Assembly: GCA_030682795.1 (NCBI GenBank)
Contig: JAUXNJ010000047.1
Coordinates: 248,001-312,000 of the forward strand
Source: Sphingobacteriaceae bacterium
Lineage (GTDB): Bacteria; Bacteroidota; Bacteroidia; UBA7662
Length of the DNA: 64,000 bases
Reading direction: 5' to 3'
Under the pieces are notes generated by a model that had not been told where the DNA came from, ran no database searches, and saw nothing but the letters and a program-made list of their open reading frames with translations. Position numbers and translations under genes: made by a program. Below are positions 35,884-42,763 of the stretch, piece after piece (the first letter of the stretch is position 1; each line of letters begins with the position of its first letter).

Positions 35884-36642
35884 TCAATCCTTGATAATTA
35901 AATTGGACATATTGCCATGCAAAATCTCCGCCACTGGATCACCATAAGCGCTGTGGCTAAACAAAGCTGAATCACGCATAATGTGCTGGTGCGGGCTTTC
36001 AAAGAAATTTTTAGCTTCAAAACGCATCGGCAAAACAACCACATTATCATTGTAGTTAAAGCTGATGTTTTCGAAAGTATATTGGGTAATCAAGTCGTCT
36101 CTACCAATGTGATAAGAGTACGCGCCTTGAATGGGAGCGTCTTTGAAAAAACGGCCTTCAATTTTACAGAAAATGTAGCCTGCATTCCAGCTCCAGTGCA
36201 TGGTTCCACCACGCATGATGCTCAAAGGGTGCTCATTGGGCCATAAAGCAGGATCAGCGTGGTTCTTAGCTGAATCTACGCCAAGCTTGAAACGAATGCC
36301 TTGGTAGGCTCCTTTAGGAAAGTTTGGAAATACCAAAGTGTCAATGGGCGTTTGACGCGCCATGATTAAAGCTTGATAATCAAACGGCATCCAACTGCCA
36401 TCAGGCTTTTTAAACTCAAAATCGGTTAGGAAATAGCTTAATTCAGCGAAACTGATCAGGTTGTGAGTAGTATTGTACTCAACGCTGTTAAATTTTATCA
36501 ATTCCCCATCAAACTCGTGACGGATTACCATTTTAACGGCAGGCGTTTCGGTAGGAATCACCGGGTCGACAGTCTTTTCTTTACAGCTGCTTATCAATAA
36601 AACCAACATCAAGATGGCAAAAGGGGAAAGGGACTTTCTCAT
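35884..36642 (-). CDS. MbnP-like copper-binding lipoprotein
   Basis: This 252-residue protein has a lipoprotein signal (LVLLISSC, about residue 20) and an all-beta body. Family features are the FNSVEYNT...ISFAELSYFLTDFEF stretch, the GIRFKLGVDS segment and the core HWSWNAGYIFCKIEG (His149, Trp150, Trp152). In methanotrophs MbnP binds copper through a kynurenine made from a tryptophan by the diheme enzyme MbnH. Which Trp here would be modified cannot be decided by eye. It is first in a minus-strand operon with two MbnH-like genes. Copper or metal handling at the outer membrane is the likely role; no methanobactin genes are present. Confidence 0.88.
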   Translation of the reverse strand: MRKSLSPFAILMLVLLISSCKEKTVDPVIPTETPAVKMVIRHEFDGELIKFNSVEYNTTHNLISFAELSYFLTDFEFKKPDGSWMPFDYQALIMARQTPIDTLVFPNFPKGAYQGIRFKLGVDSAKNHADPALWPNEHPLSIMRGGTMHWSWNAGYIFCKIEGRFFKDAPIQGAYSYHIGRDDLITQYTFENISFNYNDNVVVLPMRFEAKNFFESPHQHIMRDSALFSHSAYGDPVAEILHGNMSNLIIKD

Positions 36643-36664
36643 GTCCGAAAATTAAGCATTTATT

Positions 36665-38026
36665 TCATCGATTCCAATAGGTTTTTAGGTTCACAAAGGC
36701 CCTGAGACCTTCTTTACTCAATTCCCTACCCAAACCCGAGGCTTTAATGCCTCCGAATGGCAGGCCTGGATGTGACTTCATCAAACCATTTATAAAAACG
36801 CTTCCCGACTCCATATTGTTTAAACAATATTGTTGTATTTCAAGATCTTGCGTAAAAATAGTCGCACCTAATCCAAACTTACTGTCATTGGCCAGAGCAA
36901 TTGCCTGTTCAGGGGTGGTAAACGACATCACCACAGCCACTGGACCGAAAAGCTCTTCCTTGGCCACCAACATATGAGCGCGTACGCCTGTCAATATGGT
37001 AGGTAAGTAAAAAGCCTCATTTTGTGGCCATTTCCCCCCTCCCACAAATACCTCCGCTCCTTCAGCCACAGAATGCTCAACTTGTTTGGCCAATTCATCC
37101 ACAAAACTACCATTGGCCAAGGGTGCTAAACTGGTTTGAGCCTCTTTTGGATCTCCTAAAACATAGCCTTCTGCAATCTCCTTACAGCGAAGCAAAAACG
37201 CATCATACACACGCTGTTGCACAATAAAACGTTTGGCCGCGATACAACTTTGGCCAGCATTCTGGAAGCGCGACTGCATGGCTGTTTTGGCAGCCAGCTC
37301 CAAATCTGCATCTTCAAAAACCAAAAAAGGATCATTCCCGCCTAATTCCAATACCATGGGCTTGAGTGCTGCACCTGCCCAACCTCCTACCTGGCGACCA
37401 ACCGCCTCGCTACCTGTTAGGCTCACTCCTGCCACGAGCGCGTGCTGCACCACTTGCTGCATCTGGGCCCCTGGCAAAAGCAAAGTGCGCATGCAATTGG
37501 CTGGAAATCCTGCCTGTATAAAGAGTTGTTCAATGGCCAGCGCACAGCCGCTTACATTGCTGGCATGCTTTAAAACGGCTGTATTGCCTGCTATCAGTGT
37601 GGGCACTAAAAAACGAAAGGCTTGCCAAAAAGGAAAATTCCAGGGCATGATGCCTAATATGACCCCAAGCGGCTGGTAAAGAACACCACTCTGCCGGGCA
37701 TCGGATAAGCGCTCCTCAGGCGCCAGTTGCTCCTCAGCATGCTCCAAATAGTAAGCGCACAAAGCCATGCATTTGTCTACTTCCGACTTGGCCTCTACCA
37801 ATAGCTTGCCCATTTCCATAGTAGCAAGTAGGGCTAATTGATCGCGCTCAATGCGCATTAGCTCGATGAGCCGTGAGAAAAACGCTAGCCTATCGGCTAA
37901 TGGCATGGCCTTCCAGTTGAAAAAGGCCTGCTGCGACTGCTGCAGTACCGCTTCTACCTCCTGTGCACCCATCACAGGGTAAGATTGCAGCACTTCCCCT
38001 GTGTATGGATGAACAGATTGCAGCAT
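36665..38026 (-). CDS. NAD(P)-dependent aldehyde dehydrogenase (succinate-semialdehyde type)
   Basis: The protein has 453 residues, the short form typical of bacterial succinate-semialdehyde dehydrogenases. Motifs are MPWNFPFWQ (catalytic Asn region), VSLTGSEAVG (cofactor), LELGGNDPFLV (general base Glu) and the nucleophile in NAGQSCIAAKRF, with KEELFGPVAVV near the C terminus. It would oxidise a semialdehyde to the acid. The exact substrate is uncertain. It lies one base from the acidic unknown gene upstream, suggesting co-transcription, and about 20 bases upstream of the mbnP-like start. Confidence 0.92.
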   Translation of the reverse strand: MLQSVHPYTGEVLQSYPVMGAQEVEAVLQQSQQAFFNWKAMPLADRLAFFSRLIELMRIERDQLALLATMEMGKLLVEAKSEVDKCMALCAYYLEHAEEQLAPEERLSDARQSGVLYQPLGVILGIMPWNFPFWQAFRFLVPTLIAGNTAVLKHASNVSGCALAIEQLFIQAGFPANCMRTLLLPGAQMQQVVQHALVAGVSLTGSEAVGRQVGGWAGAALKPMVLELGGNDPFLVFEDADLELAAKTAMQSRFQNAGQSCIAAKRFIVQQRVYDAFLLRCKEIAEGYVLGDPKEAQTSLAPLANGSFVDELAKQVEHSVAEGAEVFVGGGKWPQNEAFYLPTILTGVRAHMLVAKEELFGPVAVVMSFTTPEQAIALANDSKFGLGATIFTQDLEIQQYCLNNMESGSVFINGLMKSHPGLPFGGIKASGLGRELSKEGLRAFVNLKTYWNR

Positions 38027-38027
38027 T

Positions 38028-38471
38028 TTAGAAATTAAAATCGTTGGGTTGCTCGGCCGACCAAAGGGTGCGGATGTCGTCTTTGGTAATGAGTACTACT
38101 CTAAACGGATTGGGGATGTAAGTAATGCGCGCATCCATCGGCTTGCCTTTGGCATCTTTGAGAATGGTTTCTACCAGGATACCGGAGTCGGGCCCCAAAT
38201 CAAATGAACCTTCTTCTATGGCACTAGGAATGTATTCTTTGGCGAGATAGGCGGTCGGAAGCAGCACTTCTACATCAGGACAGATAGCCTCGTGAATGCG
38301 ATCCAAAACGTTTTCGAGCTCATCGCCATATTTATCGTTGAATGTATCCTCAAAATCGTGGATTTCATCCTCCAGATCGTCGTAGGATTCGTCAGAAAAG
38401 TCGAGTTCATTTAGCTCGTTGCGCATTTCAATCAAGTCGACCAGGTCAGAATTCAATCTCGTGTAGTTCAT
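38028..38471 (-). CDS. Small acidic protein of unknown function
   Basis: This 147-residue protein matches no family I can name. About residues 1-65 are predicted helical and very acidic (ELDFSDESYDDLEDEIHDFEDTF), the remainder is a small alpha/beta region (VEVLLPTAYLAKEYIP, ARITYIPNPFRVVLIT) ending in DIRTLWSAEQPNDF. No signal peptide or membrane segment is present, so it should be cytoplasmic. It precedes the aldehyde dehydrogenase by one base on the same strand and lies about 100 bases from the divergent RNase P RNA gene. Confidence 0.8.
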   Translation of the reverse strand: MNYTRLNSDLVDLIEMRNELNELDFSDESYDDLEDEIHDFEDTFNDKYGDELENVLDRIHEAICPDVEVLLPTAYLAKEYIPSAIEEGSFDLGPDSGILVETILKDAKGKPMDARITYIPNPFRVVLITKDDIRTLWSAEQPNDFNF

Positions 38472-38577
38472 GCTGCAAAATTATGGTTTGAATTAGCTTT
38501 TCAAACGAATTAGAAATTAAATTATCGGCAATTTTATTGCTTAATTCTGTACAGAGCTATTTCTGGTAGGGATAGGC

Positions 38578-38585
38578 TATCTTTG
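38578..38585 (+). promoter_or_regulatory. -7 promoter element of the RNase P RNA gene
   Basis: TATCTTTG is an exact TAnnTTTG match and lies about 6 bases before the expected 5' end of the RNA, the position required for a Bacteroidota primary-sigma promoter. A good -33 TTG is not evident. Confidence 0.6.
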
Positions 38586-38590
38586 CAGCA

Positions 38591-38912
38591 AGTAGTTGGT
38601 CTTGTCGCTCCGGCAACGGGGAGGAAAGTCCGGGCAACACAGAGCGCCAGGCTTTGGAAAGCAAAGGTTGGGGTAACCTAACAGACAGTGCCACAGAAAA
38701 TTACCGCCTTTCGAGGTAAGGGTGAAAACGTGAGGTAAGAGCTCACGACCGTTGTTGGCGACAGCAGCGGGGGGTAAACCTCCTGGGTTGAAAGACCATG
38801 TATACCGGTGAAGCGCTGCTCGCGTGTTTCCGGGGGGTAGGTCGCTTAGATAAATGACAAGAGCCTTTGGCTTGCCAAGGGTACAGGACCCGGCTTAAAA
38901 GACTGCTTCAAT
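38591..38912 (+). ncRNA. rnpB: RNase P RNA, bacterial type A
   Basis: The catalytic RNA of RNase P, which trims the 5' leader of tRNA precursors. The universally conserved segments are present: GAGGAAAGTCCGGGC near the 5' end (P4 5' strand), ACAGTGCCACAGAAA, GGGTGAAAACGTGAGGTAAGAG, a GGGTAAACC element and, near the 3' end, ATAAATGACAAGAG before the P4 3' strand region TACAGGACCCGGCTTA. The ends are estimated from the P1 helix and may be off by a few bases. A -7 promoter element precedes and a hairpin terminator follows. Confidence 0.95.
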
Positions 38913-38913
38913 T

Positions 38914-38937
38914 AAAGGCCCCTTTGGGGTCTTTTTT
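38914..38937 (+). terminator. Terminator of the RNase P RNA gene
   Basis: AGGCCCC and GGGGTCT pair (one G-T wobble) around a TTT loop, followed by TTTTTTG, immediately after the RNA. Confidence 0.8.
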
Positions 38938-38985
38938 GTTTAGCATTCAAGCAAAGCTGTTAATTTAGCAGCACAATTGAATTCC

Positions 38986-40398
38986 ATGGCACGTATACTC
39001 ATTATTGACGACGAAAGAAGTGTAAGATCCAGCTTGCGAGAAACCTTAGAATTTGAGGATTATGAGGTGGATGAAGCCGTAGACGGGGCCGAAGGCTGGG
39101 AAAAAATTCAGCAAGGCAATTACGACTTGGTATTTTGCGATATTAAAATGCCGCGCATGGATGGCATGGAGGTGTTGGCACTGATTCAAAAGCACCAGGT
39201 CGAACTTCCGGTTTTAATGATTTCTGGCCATGGCACTATCGAAAACGCGATAGAAGCTACCCGCTTGGGTGCTTTCGATTTTATTTCTAAACCACCAGAT
39301 TTGAACCGCTTGCTCATTACGGTTCGCAACGCCCTGGAAAAAAAGCATTTGGTAACCGAAACCAAGGTGCTCAAGCAAAAAGTCTATAAAACTCAGGACA
39401 TTATTGGGGAATCGGCAGGCATTCAACAAATCAAAGACAACATCGACCGGGTGGCCCCTACCGATGCGCGCATTTTAATTACGGGCGAAAATGGAACGGG
39501 AAAGGAGCTTGTGGCTCGTTGGATCCACGAAAAAAGCTTGCGTAGCAAAGGCCCACTCATTGAAGTCAATTGTGCTGCCATCCCTGGCGAACTCATCGAA
39601 AGTGAACTCTTTGGACATGAAAAAGGTGCTTTTACCTCTGCCATCAAGCAGCGGATTGGCAAATTTGAGCAGGCCAATGGCGGTACATTGTTTTTAGATG
39701 AAATTGGCGACATGCCCTTGGCGGCTCAAGCCAAGGTGTTGCGAGCCTTGCAGGAAAATCGCATCACCCGGGTGGGTGGCGAAAAAGACATCCCTGTGAA
39801 TGTGCGCATCGTTGCAGCCACAAACAAGGATTTGGTTAAAGAAATTGATCAAAATAATTTTAGACTTGACCTGTACCATCGCTTAAGTGTGATCATTATA
39901 CATGTGCCATCGCTCAATGCGCGAAAAGAAGACATTCCTGCAATAGCGAAGCAATTCATCAAAAACATCTGCGATGACTACAACATGCCAGTAAAACAAT
40001 TTAGCACTGAAGCATTATCGCTTTTACAAGATTACAATTGGACTGGAAACATTAGAGAGTTGCGCAACGTAATCGAGCGACTGGTGATATTGGGGGATGC
40101 CAATATTACCGCAGCAAACGTCTTGAAATACACTTTCCCTTTGGGATTAAGCAACCAGCGTTTGGAAGAATCTGTTGTCAGCACTGCTACACCATCCGCT
40201 CCTTTAGTAGATGCGTTGGAAATGGACACTTTCGATGATTTTCAAGCGTACAAAGACCACGCTGAAAAATTATTCATAGCGCGCAAACTTCGGCAACATG
40301 CTTGGAACGTTGCTAAAACTGCAGAAGTTATTGGCATTCAAAGAAGTCACCTTTACAATAAAATAGATAAGTATCAACTCAAAAGAGACGATACGTAA
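38986..40398 (+). CDS. Sigma-54-dependent NtrC-family response regulator
   Basis: From the ATG at 38986 the protein has 470 residues. It has a receiver domain (DDE near residue 9, phospho-acceptor Asp52 in FCDIKMPRMDG, lysine in ISKPPDL), an AAA+ domain (about 138-370; Walker A GENGTGKE, Walker B GGTLFLDEIGDMP, sensor NWTGNIRELRN) and a Fis-type helix-turn-helix (about 430-465, NVAKTAEVIGIQRSHLYNKI). The sigma-54 contact loop reads GAFTSA (214-219) rather than GAFTGA. The family activates sigma-54 promoters after phosphorylation. No kinase is adjacent, so it is an orphan. The IS66 element sits 37 bases beyond the stop. Confidence 0.94.
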   Translation: MARILIIDDERSVRSSLRETLEFEDYEVDEAVDGAEGWEKIQQGNYDLVFCDIKMPRMDGMEVLALIQKHQVELPVLMISGHGTIENAIEATRLGAFDFISKPPDLNRLLITVRNALEKKHLVTETKVLKQKVYKTQDIIGESAGIQQIKDNIDRVAPTDARILITGENGTGKELVARWIHEKSLRSKGPLIEVNCAAIPGELIESELFGHEKGAFTSAIKQRIGKFEQANGGTLFLDEIGDMPLAAQAKVLRALQENRITRVGGEKDIPVNVRIVAATNKDLVKEIDQNNFRLDLYHRLSVIIIHVPSLNARKEDIPAIAKQFIKNICDDYNMPVKQFSTEALSLLQDYNWTGNIRELRNVIERLVILGDANITAANVLKYTFPLGLSNQRLEESVVSTATPSAPLVDALEMDTFDDFQAYKDHAEKLFIARKLRQHAWNVAKTAEVIGIQRSHLYNKIDKYQLKRDDT

Positions 40399-40427
40399 CG
40401 CCTTGTTTCGCAATCCATGCAGCTGCA

Positions 40428-40435
40428 GGGAAGAT
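40428..40435 (+). repeat. Left target-site duplication of the IS66 element
   Basis: GGGAAGAT directly precedes the left inverted repeat and is repeated exactly right after the right end at 42661-42668. Eight bases is the family's normal duplication. Confidence 0.92.
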
Positions 40436-40501
40436 GTATCCCCCCGACCAACTCCATCTTGCCAGCTGATCTAAAGCGCCTGAACTTCGTGGAAAAAAAT
40501 C

Positions 40502-40768
40502 ATGAAGAAGAACTGGGAATTGATTTTAGCTGAGCAACAGGTGAGCGGCCAAAGTATCAAGCGTTTTTGCGAAGAACGAGGATTGAGTTTAGGCGTTTTT
40601 CACTACCACAAGAAGCGCAAGAAAGAAGCTGGGACTGGTAGTTTTGTGGAAGTTGAAGGTGATTTTGGCAATGGCCATCTGATTGAGATTTGTTATCCGA
40701 GTGGTGTTCGGTTAAAATTGAGCGGTAAGGTGCCGTTTGCTGAGCTGAGCAGGTTGCTGCATGTTTAG
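40502..40768 (+). CDS. tnpA: IS66 accessory protein TnpA
   Basis: This 88-residue protein has the N-terminal helix-turn-helix of IS66 OrfA: WELILAEQQVSGQSIKRFCEERGLSLGVFHYHKK, followed by a short C-terminal strand region (EICYPSGVRLKLSG). It is required for transposition in characterised IS66 elements, although its exact job is not settled. The stop overlaps the tnpB start by 8 bp. Confidence 0.92.
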   Translation: MKKNWELILAEQQVSGQSIKRFCEERGLSLGVFHYHKKRKKEAGTGSFVEVEGDFGNGHLIEICYPSGVRLKLSGKVPFAELSRLLHV

Positions 40769-41114
40769 CCTAGGCAACAGCCAGCGCTATTTGCTTTACA
40801 ACCAGCCGTGCGATATGCGCAAGGGTTTTGATGGCTTGTGTGGTTTGGTAACGAACCAATTGAACCGCAGCGTGCTCGATGGCGGAGTGTATATTTTCAT
40901 TAACAAGCAGCGTAATCAGATCAAATTGTTGTGTTGGGAGCCTGGCGGTTTAGTTTTGTACCACAAGCGTTTGGAGCGTGGGCGCTTCAGTGTGCCGGAT
41001 CTAACTCAAAGTTCTGGGCTGTTAAAGTGGCCCGATTTGGTACTGATTGTTGAGGGTATCGAACTAAGTTCGGTGAAGAAAAAATTGCGATTTTCTGATA
41101 CAAAAAGTGCATAA
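40761..41114 (+). CDS. tnpB: IS66 accessory protein TnpB
   Basis: The 117-residue protein matches the IS66 Orf2 family: RYLLYNQPCDMRKGFDGL near the start, then GGVYIFINKQRNQIKLLCWE and LVLYHKRLERGRF. Its start overlaps tnpA, implying translational coupling. It is a second accessory factor, of uncertain function, whose C terminus is full length here. Confidence 0.93.
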   Translation: MFSLGNSQRYLLYNQPCDMRKGFDGLCGLVTNQLNRSVLDGGVYIFINKQRNQIKLLCWEPGGLVLYHKRLERGRFSVPDLTQSSGLLKWPDLVLIVEGIELSSVKKKLRFSDTKSA

Positions 41115-41170
41115 AAGCTTGTTTAATCGGGCTCAAAGCGCTATTTTTATGTTATTCAAATCGCGGAAAA

Positions 41171-42634
41171 TTGACCACTGAACAGGAAAATGTATTGCTA
41201 AAAGAGCGCATTGCTGCACTTGAAAACACTGTTCAAAGTCAGCAAGATTTAATTCGACGTATTCAGCAAATGCTCTTTGGTCAAAAGCGCGAACGTTTTG
41301 AGCAGCCCGATAACCAGCTTGATTTATTTGCCCCCGTGCCAGAGCCAGTCAAAGAAGAACTGGAGCAACAAGCAGCCGAGCAAATTACAGTTACTTACAC
41401 CCGCCAAAAGCAGGCACATCCAGGTCGCTGCGAGATGCCTGCTAACTTAGAAGTTGTTGAAACCATCATTGAGCCCGATTGCGATACTACGGATATGGTA
41501 TGCATTGGTGAAGAAGTGAGCGACAAACTGGGTTATCAGCCCGAGCGTTTTTACATCGAGCGCACCATCCGCCGCAAGTATGCTCCTAAATCGGGTGAAG
41601 GCGCCTTTGCCATTGCCCCCATGCCAGAGCAGGTAATCGAAAAAGGCATCCCTACAGCGAGTTTACTTACCCAAATACTCATTGATAAATACGTAGATCA
41701 CCAGCCGCTGCACCGCATCAGGGCACGTTTTGCACGAAGCAACATCATCATCCCCGAATCGACCATGGATGGCTGGGTAAAAACCTGCCTCGAACGCCTT
41801 CAAATACTTTATGATTATTGCCACGGCTTGCTAAAGGCACAAACCTATTTGCAGGTTGATGAAACTACCATCAAGGTTCAGGATCCAAAAATCAAAGGCG
41901 ATACGTTCTTGGGTTACTATTGGGCATATCATGCTCCCATCACGCAATTGGTGCTTTTTGAATATAAGCCTGGTCGTGGTGGAAAGCATGTATGGCAAAC
42001 TTTGAGCGAGTTTTACGGCTATTTACAAACCGATGGATATGCTGGCTATAATCAAATAGCTGCGCGTTCAGGTATTGTACATCTGGCTTGTATGGCACAC
42101 ATCCGGCGTAAGTTCTTTGATGCCCAAAACAACGATAAAATCAGGGCGCAAAAGGCGCTGCTGTACATCCAAAAGTTGTATGCCATCGAAAGCAAGGCAA
42201 CTGAGCTGCACCTTACAGCCGAACAGCGCAAGGAACTACGATTAACAGAGGCGTTGCCAATTATCAATGAAATGGCCAAATGGATAGCTGCAGAAAATAA
42301 ACTGGTGTTACCTAAAAGCGCCATCGGAAAGGCCTTCCTCTACGCCATTGAACGCTGGCAAGAAATGAGCAATTACCTGCTCAATGGAAACCTGCTGCTT
42401 GATAATAACCTGATCGAAAATCAAATCAGACCCATAGCTCTCGGACGCAAAAACTACCTGTTTGCCGGTAGTCACGAAGCCGCACAGCGTGCAGCCGTTA
42501 TTTACACCTTTATGGCGCAATGTAAAAAGGCCAATGTAAACCCCAACGAGTGGCTTGCATACGTACTCACCGACTTACAAACCACCAAAATCAATCAGCT
42601 CGAAAAGCTCCTACCCATTAACTTTGGAAAATAA
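41171..42634 (+). CDS. tnpC: IS66-family transposase TnpC
   Basis: The protein has 487 residues from a TTG start at 41171, the only plausible one before the conserved N-terminal coiled coil (LLKERIAALENTVQSQQDLIRRIQQMLFG). A zinc-binding linker region follows, then the DDE domain with Asp230 (LQVDETT), Asp288 (LQTDGYAGY) and Glu416 (NLIENQIRPIALGRKN). The IS66 C-terminal domain ends ANPNEWLAYVL-like (VNPNEWLAYVLTDLQ). No frameshift is seen, so the element may still be active. The stop lies at the right terminal repeat. Confidence 0.95.
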   Translation: MTTEQENVLLKERIAALENTVQSQQDLIRRIQQMLFGQKRERFEQPDNQLDLFAPVPEPVKEELEQQAAEQITVTYTRQKQAHPGRCEMPANLEVVETIIEPDCDTTDMVCIGEEVSDKLGYQPERFYIERTIRRKYAPKSGEGAFAIAPMPEQVIEKGIPTASLLTQILIDKYVDHQPLHRIRARFARSNIIIPESTMDGWVKTCLERLQILYDYCHGLLKAQTYLQVDETTIKVQDPKIKGDTFLGYYWAYHAPITQLVLFEYKPGRGGKHVWQTLSEFYGYLQTDGYAGYNQIAARSGIVHLACMAHIRRKFFDAQNNDKIRAQKALLYIQKLYAIESKATELHLTAEQRKELRLTEALPIINEMAKWIAAENKLVLPKSAIGKAFLYAIERWQEMSNYLLNGNLLLDNNLIENQIRPIALGRKNYLFAGSHEAAQRAAVIYTFMAQCKKANVNPNEWLAYVLTDLQTTKINQLEKLLPINFGK

Positions 42635-42660
42635 CAAGATGGGGTTGGTCGGGGGGATAC

Positions 42661-42668
42661 GGGAAGAT
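42661..42668 (+). repeat. Right target-site duplication of the IS66 element
   Basis: GGGAAGAT directly follows the right end of the element, identical to the copy at 40428-40435. Confidence 0.92.
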
Positions 42669-42709
42669 GGTATTGCGAATTTACCAAGATTAAACACATA
42701 GCGGGTTTA

Positions 42710-42754
42710 AAACAAAGAAGGGGCGCATCTTTTGGATGCGCCCCTTCTTTGTTT
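42710..42754. terminator. Perfect bidirectional terminator
   Basis: Arms of 20 bp (AAACAAAGAAGGGGCGCATC and its complement) around a short TTTTG loop. It ends the minus-strand T9SS gene whose stop is at 42764; before IS66 inserted, it probably also ended the NtrC-type gene. Confidence 0.9.
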
Positions 42755-42763
42755 ATTGAATAA

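Larger units (their letters stand above)
40436..42660 (+). mobile_element. Complete IS66-family insertion sequence
   Basis: The element is 2225 bp. The terminal inverted repeats are about 26 bp with one mismatch (40436-40461 and 42635-42660), each starting GTATCCCCCCGACCAAC read inward. Three genes tnpA, tnpB and tnpC lie in order on the plus strand, all open. The 8-bp direct repeats on both sides show a single insertion event that has not been rearranged. The insertion lies between the NtrC-type gene and the terminator that probably once served it, so it separates the two without disrupting any coding sequence. Confidence 0.95.

Noticed and set aside
38591-38912. RNase P region read as a small protein-coding or tmRNA gene
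   Set aside because: The conserved RNase P elements are explicit and no tag-peptide reading frame or tRNA-like end is present.
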